Part shown: piece after piece, positions 5,866 through 10,136 of the stretch | How the letters are laid out: each line of letters starts with the position of its first letter | Numbering within the stretch: the stretch's first letter is position 1 | NCBI GenBank assembly: GCA_021159425.1 | Contig: JAGGRU010000204.1 | Location: 1 to 10,136 of the forward strand | Reading direction: 5' to 3' | From: Sulfurovum sp. | GTDB lineage: Bacteria > Campylobacterota > Campylobacteria > Campylobacterales > Sulfurovaceae | Length of the DNA stretch: 10,136 nt | Notes under the pieces: generated by a model | Databases searched by the model: none | The model's input: only the letters and a program-made list of their open reading frames with translations | Told to the model about the DNA's origin: nothing | Program-made: the position numbers and the translations under genes

Positions 5866-7410
5866 TCATTTATAAAGCAGTCTGATCGCTCCCATAGCAA
5901 AAATAGCTATGGCATAGAATTTCAATGAAGGATCCAAAGCAAGCAGAAAAAAAGCCAGCACTATAAGAAGTGAAGAACTCTTGAATGCAGAGATACGGTT
6001 CCCGATGCGGCTTTCAAGCCACTCTAGCTGTCTCTCGGAGAGATGTACCCGTATTTCATCTTCACTGATCTTTTGAATGCTCGTACGTACCTGTTTGAGT
6101 GTTAAAGGAAGTGATCCCATTTCGTCAGCCAGTGCCTCAAGTATGCCATTATCGGCACCCAAGGCTCTGGGGATATTTTTTTGGAGTATAGGCAGAATAT
6201 CTTTGACACCATTAAAGTTATCGATGTAAGTTGTTCCCAAACCTTCAATGATGGCAGAAGCTCTCAGAATGTAGACAGCCTCCTGCGGGAGCTTGAAAGG
6301 GAAGTCACGCATTGAAGCCATGACTCCAAAGGCTAGTTCCTGCATGCTGATGGCATCGAGAGAATCATCCCCAAAGATATCAAACATTCGCTGTGCCAGT
6401 TCTGTCATTTGATCCTGTGGTGCTTCATAGGCGATGACTCCCAAACGCTTACAGCTGGAAATATAAAGTTCAAAATCCTGTTCATGTGAAGATTTGACCA
6501 TTTCTATGATAGCGATACGTGCCGGATTACTGATACGTTTGACCATACCAAAATCCAAGAGTACCAGCGTTCCGTCTTTTCGGATCAGAAGGTTTCCGGG
6601 ATGGGGGTCTGCATGAAAATATCCGTTGAGAAGCATTTGCTCGGTATAGAAAACGATCAGCTTCTCCATGGTTGCATAAAAATCGATCTTATTTTCCAAC
6701 AAGGCTTCTTTATCGTCAAAACGCATGCCTTCCTCAAAACTCATGACAATAGCATCATCAGAGCAATAATTTTCGTAAGGTTTAGGGAAAATAACACCGC
6801 TCTTTTGATAGGTGGCAGAAAAACTCTTCAGATTGGAAAGTTCCTGATCAAAGCTTACTTCTTTGAGGATCATGTCTGAGAATTCGGCGATCAGTGCATC
6901 CATGGAATTTTTAGTATAGTGTGAAAAGAGCGGTCTGAAGATACGGTTGAAAAATGTGAGAATACGAATATCGGCACGAACCTGGGAAACGATTTGGTAA
7001 CGTCTCAGTTTTACAGCTACATGCTCACCGCTTTTCAGCCAGGCTTCATGCACTTCTCCAATGGAAGCAGAGGCAATAGGTGTTTTTTCAAAATGTTTAA
7101 AAGGATTTTCATTAGGAAAGGCACTTTGATAGACTTTTTGGAAATCCCCGGATGACATGGGAGGAATCTCATCATGCAAAGAGCGTAGTTCTTCAAGATA
7201 AGCATCATCAAAAAGATCGGCTCTGGTTGCCAATACCTGTGCCAGCTTAATGAAACTTGCACCAAGTTCATTGATCTGTGTTTTAAGTGCTTCAGGTGAC
7301 AGTGTTCGAAAAAAAAGAAAACGTTCTTTATGCTTGATCAGCAGAAAAATAGTCATAAGAAAGTTGAAAACCCGCCAAATGCGGACGGGTGAATAATTTG
7401 AGAATTTCAA
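5866..7410 (-). CDS. ABC1/UbiB-family atypical kinase
   Basis: The 514-residue protein shows the ABC1/ADCK (UbiB, COQ8) signature in order: a KxGQ-type motif written KLAQ (55-58), the Ala-rich loop IASASIGEVHEA (112-123), the VAVK lysine (K134), the KEVSFDQEL acidic helix (183-191), the catalytic FHADPHPGNLLI (265-276) and LLDFG with Asp286. Two hydrophobic segments at about 478-511 should anchor it to the inner membrane. Relatives support quinone biosynthesis, but Campylobacterota generally use menaquinone, so the role here is unclear. The usual glycine of KxGQ is alanine. The start is a TTG at 7408-7410, four bases after the stop of the coiled-coil gene, implying coupled translation; no ATG precedes the conserved N-terminus, and an ATG at residue 19 is the alternative. 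A frame extension upstream is not possible without overlapping that gene. Confidence 0.88.
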   Translation of the reverse strand: MKFSNYSPVRIWRVFNFLMTIFLLIKHKERFLFFRTLSPEALKTQINELGASFIKLAQVLATRADLFDDAYLEELRSLHDEIPPMSSGDFQKVYQSAFPNENPFKHFEKTPIASASIGEVHEAWLKSGEHVAVKLRRYQIVSQVRADIRILTFFNRIFRPLFSHYTKNSMDALIAEFSDMILKEVSFDQELSNLKSFSATYQKSGVIFPKPYENYCSDDAIVMSFEEGMRFDDKEALLENKIDFYATMEKLIVFYTEQMLLNGYFHADPHPGNLLIRKDGTLVLLDFGMVKRISNPARIAIIEMVKSSHEQDFELYISSCKRLGVIAYEAPQDQMTELAQRMFDIFGDDSLDAISMQELAFGVMASMRDFPFKLPQEAVYILRASAIIEGLGTTYIDNFNGVKDILPILQKNIPRALGADNGILEALADEMGSLPLTLKQVRTSIQKISEDEIRVHLSERQLEWLESRIGNRISAFKSSSLLIVLAFFLLALDPSLKFYAIAIFAMGAIRLLYK

Positions 7411-7414
7411 TGGT

Positions 7415-7681
7415 TTACTTTTTCATCTCTTCTAGTAATGCTTTGATATCCTCTTTTGTAGCCAGATCCATCTCATCAAGTGTCTCCTTGATGACTTCTT
7501 TAAGATGTGCTTTGAACTCTTTTTCCTCTTCTTCAACTTTGACTTTGGCTTTGTCGATGAAACTCTGTGCCTCTTCTTTGTTCAGCTTTCCTTTGTCAAC
7601 CAACTCACTGAGCTCTTTTTCAACTTTCTCTTTGGCAAGGAGAGCACCTCCCAATCCTATAGTTATTAAATCTTTTAACAT
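7415..7681 (-). CDS. Small coiled-coil protein, phasin-like (COG3937 type)
   Basis: The 88-residue protein begins with a short hydrophobic segment (LITIGLGGALLA, 5-16) and continues as a highly charged Lys/Glu helix, ending in LATKEDIKALLEEMKK, a tail typical of COG3937 proteins annotated as polyhydroxyalkanoate-regulator phasins. The frame is open to 7819, but the start at 7681 is preferred: TTCCTT at 7688-7693 reads as AAGGAA in gene sense, seven bases upstream, and a TATAAT box lies at 7710-7715, inside the longer version. No polyhydroxyalkanoate gene is nearby, so the phasin label may mislead. Its place directly before the UbiB-like kinase (four bases apart) suggests a partner role, loosely comparable to the small coiled-coil accessory factor UbiK, though no homology to UbiK is claimed. 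Confidence 0.78.
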   Translation of the reverse strand: MLKDLITIGLGGALLAKEKVEKELSELVDKGKLNKEEAQSFIDKAKVKVEEEEKEFKAHLKEVIKETLDEMDLATKEDIKALLEEMKK

Positions 7682-7709
7682 GATTATTTCCTTATTGACG
7701 TAATTTTTT

Positions 7710-7715
7710 ATTATA
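7710..7715 (-). promoter_or_regulatory. -10 box (TGG-TATAAT) of the coiled-coil/UbiB-like operon
   Basis: On the minus strand ATGGTATAAT is a perfect -10 with a TGn extension, preceded by a T tract. Transcription would start near 7703, about 22 bases before the ATG at 7681. It lies back to back with the promoter at 7760-7765 in a 112-base intergenic region. Confidence 0.6.
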
Positions 7716-7759
7716 CCATAAGAAAAATAGTGCTTTTTAGAAGTAGCAATATGATAGTA

Positions 7760-7765
7760 TATAAT
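7760..7765 (+). promoter_or_regulatory. -10 box (TATAAT) of the decapeptide-repeat protein gene
   Basis: TATAAT lies 28 bases upstream of ATG 7794, with AGGA at 7781-7784 between them. No TGn extension is present, unlike most other promoters here, and no clear -35 box. Confidence 0.5.
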
Positions 7766-7793
7766 TATAAAAATAAACATAGGAATATATATT

Positions 7794-8447
7794 ATGAATA
7801 AAATAAATTTGTCAGCCACTTTAATACCGCTACTTGCTTCTGCAGCATTTGCATCAGGTTCAGCAACTATACCTAATCAGTATTATGGATCAAAACCGGA
7901 AATACAGCAGACAAAGCAATATCCAAGTAAAATGCATCCTGCTATAAGCCGTGCTCATCAGGTACCTGTAGAGACAAAAATGATTTCAAATTTGGAAATA
8001 GCAACGGCAAAAGCTAATGTAATGCCATCAAAGTCATCATCAGTGAAAGAACCTGCAGCTACACCTTCCGTTAAAGAAGAGAAACCGGTCATAACTCCAA
8101 CACCACCGAAACAGTCGCAACCAATTGTCCAACCTACTGTAAATACGGCTCCTAAAATAACACCTCCGTTGACAGAAAAACCAAATAAACCGCAAGTAGA
8201 CCCTATCATCATTGCAATACCGGAAGCGTCATCTGTGGAAACAGAAGTTCCACAGGCTAAGCCTACTAATGTCAGTGTACCTGTAGCAGTACCAGTGGAG
8301 ATAGAGGTTCCAGTAGCAATACCAGTAGAAATACAAGTTCCGCAGGCTGAGCCTAGCAACGTCATTGTACCCACAGCAACAGCAGTGGAAGTACAGGTTC
8401 CAATCGCTAGACCTATCAAGGTTGTTTATCCTGAAGGCAATGAATAA
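7794..8447 (+). CDS. Secreted Pro/Val-rich protein with decapeptide repeats
   Basis: I do not recognise a family for this 217-residue protein. A signal peptide is clear (MNKINLSATLIPLLASAAFA, likely cut before SGS), so it is exported. Residues 21-75 are of ordinary composition, 76-140 are rich in Pro, Lys, Thr and Ser like a disordered linker, and 141-210 are seven exact ten-residue repeats of the form x-V-P-x-A-x-P-x-x-V/I, ending in a short VYPEGNE tail. No membrane anchor, sorting signal or cysteine is present. Such regular Val-Pro repeats could form an extended elastic or beta-rich rod, or a periplasmic spacer; this is inference. AGGA at 7781-7784 and a TATAAT at 7760-7765 support the start. 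It is divergent from the coiled-coil/UbiB-like operon and has no terminator hairpin downstream. Confidence 0.75.
   Translation: MNKINLSATLIPLLASAAFASGSATIPNQYYGSKPEIQQTKQYPSKMHPAISRAHQVPVETKMISNLEIATAKANVMPSKSSSVKEPAATPSVKEEKPVITPTPPKQSQPIVQPTVNTAPKITPPLTEKPNKPQVDPIIIAIPEASSVETEVPQAKPTNVSVPVAVPVEIEVPVAIPVEIQVPQAEPSNVIVPTATAVEVQVPIARPIKVVYPEGNE
8214..8423 (+). repeat. Seven in-frame 30-bp repeats (decapeptide units)
   Basis: Codons 141-210 of the secreted protein fall into seven units of exactly ten residues with no indels: AIPEASSVET, EVPQAKPTNV, SVPVAVPVEI, EVPVAIPVEI, QVPQAEPSNV, IVPTATAVEV, QVPIARPIKV. Units 2-4 (8244-8333) and 5-7 (8334-8423) correspond as a 90-bp higher-order duplication. 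DNA copies have diverged, so expansion is not very recent. Confidence 0.85.
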
Positions 8448-8458
8448 CCTTATTATGC

Positions 8459-8464
8459 TAAAAT
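8459..8464 (+). promoter_or_regulatory. -10 box (TGC-TAAAAT) of the DUF4177 operon
   Basis: ATGCTAAAAT gives an extended -10 just after the stop of the repeat-protein gene. Transcription would start near 8471, leaving a leader of about 22 bases with AAGGG at 8480-8484. Confidence 0.55.
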
Positions 8465-8492
8465 CCATTAATTAATTTCAAGGGTTAAATAT

Positions 8493-8714
8493 ATGACAGA
8501 ATACAAAGCGGTAATTTACCAGGAAGGGATGTTGGGTTCTCTTATTTTGGGACAGTCCAAAGTGAATCCTGTAAAGTTTTCAGAGTTTTTGAATGCCAAT
8601 GCAAATGATGGATGGGAAGTGGTGACCATGGAGAAAGATATCCGCCGTATGCTCCTCCTGTGGAAACGTGAAGGGTATGTGGTCATTTTAAAGAGAGAAA
8701 AAGGCTTGTCATGA
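8493..8714 (+). CDS. DUF4177 domain protein
   Basis: The 73-residue soluble protein has the pattern of DUF4177: an N-terminal strand (EYKAVIYQEG), a central helix (KFSEFLNANA), the conserved DGWEVVTMEKD turn and strand (39-49), and a final YVVILKRE strand (62-69). Function of the family is unknown. There is no signal peptide or membrane helix. The start at 8493 has AAGGG eight bases upstream. The stop overlaps the start of the next gene as ATGA (8711-8714), so the two products are probably made together and may interact at the inner membrane. Confidence 0.8.
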   Translation: MTEYKAVIYQEGMLGSLILGQSKVNPVKFSEFLNANANDGWEVVTMEKDIRRMLLLWKREGYVVILKREKGLS

Positions 8715-8959
8715 AAGTAATGAAAATAGCAAGTATGATCACAGGCATTATCTTTGCACTGTTCGCCATATTGTTACTGGCACAAATGTGGGGTAATGTA
8801 ATGCCTTGGGATGTCTTTATGAAATTGGCAGTGACAGCAGGAGTGATCATAGTGGTTACTTTTGGTTTGGCAATATTGTATAGAGAGTATATTGAAGAGA
8901 AAACAATGAAAGATGAAAAGTATCTAGACCAAAATTTAAATCTGAAGTGCAATTTTTGA
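8711..8959 (+). CDS. Small two-helix membrane protein with IS-derived C-terminal tail
   Basis: The 82-residue product has two membrane helices (about 6-28 and 36-57) followed by a charged tail (YREYIEEKTMKDEKYLD). No family name is known to me. The start overlaps the DUF4177 stop (ATGA) and is preceded by AAGG at 8701-8704. The last nine residues, QNLNLKCNF, and the TGA stop are encoded by the left terminal inverted repeat of the IS30 element, which starts at 8929; the codon for Asp73 straddles the junction. The native C-terminus is therefore lost or altered, though both helices and the cytoplasmic stalk remain, so function may survive. If the element is removed on paper, the frame continues into the right flank and stops at 10107-10109 after about ten other residues. 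Confidence 0.7.
   Translation: MKVMKIASMITGIIFALFAILLLAQMWGNVMPWDVFMKLAVTAGVIIVVTFGLAILYREYIEEKTMKDEKYLDQNLNLKCNF
8929..8959 (+). repeat. IS30 left terminal inverted repeat
   Basis: Thirty-one bases matching the reverse complement of 10051-10081 without mismatch. The match stops at 8960 on the inside and 8928 on the outside. It overlaps the 3' end of the small membrane-protein gene and supplies its stop codon. Confidence 0.92.
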
Positions 8960-8985
8960 GTTGAAAAATAATACCTATTTCCACC

Positions 8986-9957
8986 TTAAGCTGCCATTTC
9001 TAAACCATAAAAAGCTTCATTTGGAGTCTTCCAATCCAGAGCTTTTCTTGGTCTGTTATTTAATTTATCCTCAATCATTTTAATATACTCCGATGTTATG
9101 TTATCAAAACTGCTTCCTTTAGGGATATATTGCCTGATCAGTCCATTGGTATATTCATTCAGTCCTCTCTCCCAGGATGAATAAGGATGACAAAAATAGT
9201 GTTGGTAGTCTAAAGCCTGAGAGATGTTTTTATGATTGGAAAACTCCAGTCCGTTATCAGATGTAATGGTATGGATTTTATCTTTTAATGGTGACATGAT
9301 TCTTATCGTTTCATTCTCAATATCAATAGCTTTTTTAGTGGTAGGGATTGAAATTCTTGTCAGAGAAGTTACCCTTTCAACTACTGTAGTAATGGCTCCT
9401 TTTTGATTAGCACCTACAATAGTATCTATCTCCCAGTCTCCAATTCTACTTTTTTCATCTACTATCTCATCTCTTTGTGATATCGATACCCTATCTTTGA
9501 TCTTACCCTTGCTTTTAGAGCCGTACTTAGCTCTTCTATGCCCTGTGTGGTGAAACCTAAGATGGGTATACAGATCTCCTCCTTCTTGTTTGTCCTGCTC
9601 AATAAATTGATAGATCCTTACAAAAGAGATATCAATACTCTTTGTCAGTTTCAACCTGGCTGATATCTGTTCCGGAGACCAATCTTCCAAAATATATTCT
9701 GTAATGATCTTTTTCAGTTTCTTATCTAATTTTCTATTAGATTTTCTAGATGCATACATACGCCTGTCACTTGCAACCTTATCAGCTTTTGCAGCCGTAT
9801 ATCTTTTGTAAACTTTACTACTGTTTTTCTGTAATTCTCTACTAATTGTAGAAGGATTTACTCCCAACTGCTCTGCAATCTTATTTTGTTTATATCCAGC
9901 TTCTTTATAAGCCTGAATATGATATCTTTCTTCCAGGGTTAAATGCTTATAACTCAT
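8986..9957 (-). CDS. IS30-family DDE transposase
   Basis: The 323-residue transposase has an N-terminal helix-turn-helix (about 20-42, QNKIAEQLGVNPSTISRELQ), a second DNA-binding region (about 75-120, including SPEQISARL) and a DDE integrase core. Catalytic residues are Asp178 in DWEIDTIVG, Asp234 in TSDNGLEF and Glu268 in GLNEYTNGLIRQY, with 33 residues between the last two as in IS30. The C-terminal NNRPRKALDWKTPNEAF (300-316) is a family hallmark. It cuts and joins the element's ends, probably through a circular intermediate as in other IS30 elements. Length is full and no frameshift or stop interrupts it. ATG 9957 has AAGGAAG (9963-9969) upstream. It converges on the small membrane-protein gene. 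Confidence 0.95.
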   Translation of the reverse strand: MSYKHLTLEERYHIQAYKEAGYKQNKIAEQLGVNPSTISRELQKNSSKVYKRYTAAKADKVASDRRMYASRKSNRKLDKKLKKIITEYILEDWSPEQISARLKLTKSIDISFVRIYQFIEQDKQEGGDLYTHLRFHHTGHRRAKYGSKSKGKIKDRVSISQRDEIVDEKSRIGDWEIDTIVGANQKGAITTVVERVTSLTRISIPTTKKAIDIENETIRIMSPLKDKIHTITSDNGLEFSNHKNISQALDYQHYFCHPYSSWERGLNEYTNGLIRQYIPKGSSFDNITSEYIKMIEDKLNNRPRKALDWKTPNEAFYGLEMAA

Positions 9958-10011
9958 CTTTACTTCCTTTTTCTGTGGTTAGAATTTGAAGAAAGATTTT
10001 AGCATTTAACC
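9937..10011 (-). repeat. 11-bp perfect inverted repeat enclosing transposase RBS and start
   Basis: GGTTAAATGCT at 9937-9947 (codons 4-7 of the transposase gene, minus sense) is the exact reverse complement of AGCATTTAACC at 10001-10011, which lies at the upstream edge of the -10 box. The 53-base loop contains the Shine-Dalgarno sequence and start codon. RNA from the IS promoter starts near 9989 and lacks the outer arm; only RNA entering from outside would contain both arms. Confidence 0.65.
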
Positions 10012-10020
10012 TCTTCAAAT
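9984..10020. repeat. 9-bp inverted repeat around the transposase -10 box
   Basis: ATTTGAAGA (9984-9992) and TCTTCAAAT (10012-10020) are perfect reverse complements separated by 19 bases that include the -10 box at 9996-10001. It may be an operator, or a second hairpin in read-through RNA that competes with the 9937/10001 pairing, because its outer arm abuts that arm directly. Confidence 0.5.
9996..10001 (-). promoter_or_regulatory. -10 box (TGC-TAAAAT) of the transposase gene
   Basis: In minus-strand sense ATGCTAAAAT is an extended -10, the same form as at two host promoters in this window. Transcription would start near 9989, giving a leader of about 32 bases with AAGGAAG before the ATG at 9957. 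TTGGAT 17 bases upstream is a weak -35 match. Confidence 0.55.
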
Positions 10021-10050
10021 CCAAAATTACAACTTTTAAATTTTAAATTT

Positions 10051-10081
10051 TCAAAAATTGCACTTCAGATTTAAATTTTGG
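10051..10081 (-). repeat. IS30 right terminal inverted repeat
   Basis: Thirty-one bases, the exact reverse complement of 8929-8959. It lies upstream of the transposase promoter, with a T/A-rich stretch (10031-10050) between. Confidence 0.92.
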
Positions 10082-10136
10082 AATTATTCCCAAACTTCAT
10101 ATTTTCTAATTTGAATTAATATTAATTATGTTATAA
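10082..10136. other. Right flank of the IS, AT-rich, no gene seen
   Basis: These 55 bases are very AT-rich, with the palindrome TTAATATTAA. They hold no gene start or RNA structure I can support. They may be the sequence that originally followed the small membrane-protein gene. Confidence 0.4.

Larger units (their letters stand above)
8929..10081 (-). mobile_element. Complete IS30-family insertion sequence
   Basis: The element is 1153 bp, bounded by perfect 31-bp inverted repeats beginning CCAAAATTTAAATC (8929-8959) and ending in its complement (10051-10081). It carries one intact IS30-type transposase gene on the minus strand with its own promoter and ribosome-binding site. Size and organisation fit the IS30 family. 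The outside bases are TCTAGA on the left and AATTAT on the right, so no 2- or 3-bp target duplication is visible. That could mean mutation, a recombination or deletion event next to the element, or element ends that differ from my call. The intact gene and perfect ends suggest recent arrival and possible activity. Confidence 0.92.

Noticed and set aside
6601..6879. Plus-strand open frame inside the kinase gene
   Set aside because: It is antisense to the catalytic region of a well-conserved kinase and has no promoter or recognisable product.
7682..7819. Hydrophobic N-terminal extension of the coiled-coil protein from 7819
   Set aside because: It spans the divergent promoter region and overlaps the start of the repeat-protein gene. 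AAGGAA directly precedes the ATG at 7681.
7958..8419. Long open frame on the minus strand opposite the repeat protein, rich in Gly, Thr and Ser
   Set aside because: It mirrors the regular GTA/CCA-type repeat codons of the plus-strand gene. It has no ribosome-binding site or promoter, and the plus-strand frame has a signal peptide, RBS and -10 box.
8443..8455. Terminator after the repeat-protein gene
   Set aside because: Only a five-base AT pairing (AATAA/TTATT) is present, too weak and without a GC stem.

Overview
The window looks like a chromosomal segment of a Campylobacterota (epsilonproteobacterial) bacterium, most like Sulfurovum or Sulfurimonas. This is inferred from the AT-rich, tightly packed genes, strong TATAAT/TAAAAT -10 boxes without a recognisable -35 box, and protein types typical of that group (small CxxCH cytochrome, COG3937-type coiled-coil protein beside a UbiB-like kinase, DUF4177 protein). 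No rRNA, tRNA or CRISPR array was found, and no recognisable defence system.

Layout. Positions 1-290 hold no gene but contain an 11-bp tandem repeat, a TATAAT box and an 89-bp inverted-repeat structure. A class I methyltransferase (291-1229, +) and a secreted Tll0287-like c-type haem protein (1280-1840, +) follow. An NlpC/P60 cell-wall hydrolase (1856-2533, -) is divergent from a three-gene operon: a HI0933/YhiN/BaiN-type flavoprotein (2649-3800), a lipoprotein L,D-transpeptidase (3790-4965) and a membrane-anchored YafK/DpaA-type YkuD enzyme (4977-5864). With the NlpC/P60 gene this makes a peptidoglycan-remodelling neighbourhood. Convergent to it is a two-gene minus-strand operon: an 88-aa phasin-like coiled-coil protein (7415-7681) and an ABC1/UbiB-family atypical kinase (5866-7410). 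Divergent from that operon is an unrecognised secreted protein (7794-8447) whose C-terminal third is seven exact decapeptide repeats. A small operon follows: a DUF4177 protein (8493-8714) and a two-helix membrane protein (8711-8959).

A complete IS30-family element (8929-10081) with perfect 31-bp terminal inverted repeats sits on the end of that last gene and supplies its final nine residues and its stop codon. The transposase gene (8986-9957, -) appears intact, so the element may still be active.

The most interesting signals are: (i) an 11-bp inverted repeat in the IS that would fold only in read-through RNA and place the transposase ribosome-binding site and start codon in the loop, like the fold-back protection known from IS10 and IS50; (ii) the decapeptide repeat protein, with a further 30-residue duplication; (iii) the promoter/stem-loop structure at 127-248; (iv) two genes that look leaderless; and (v) a Braun-lipoprotein-amidase-like enzyme in a lineage not known for that lipoprotein.
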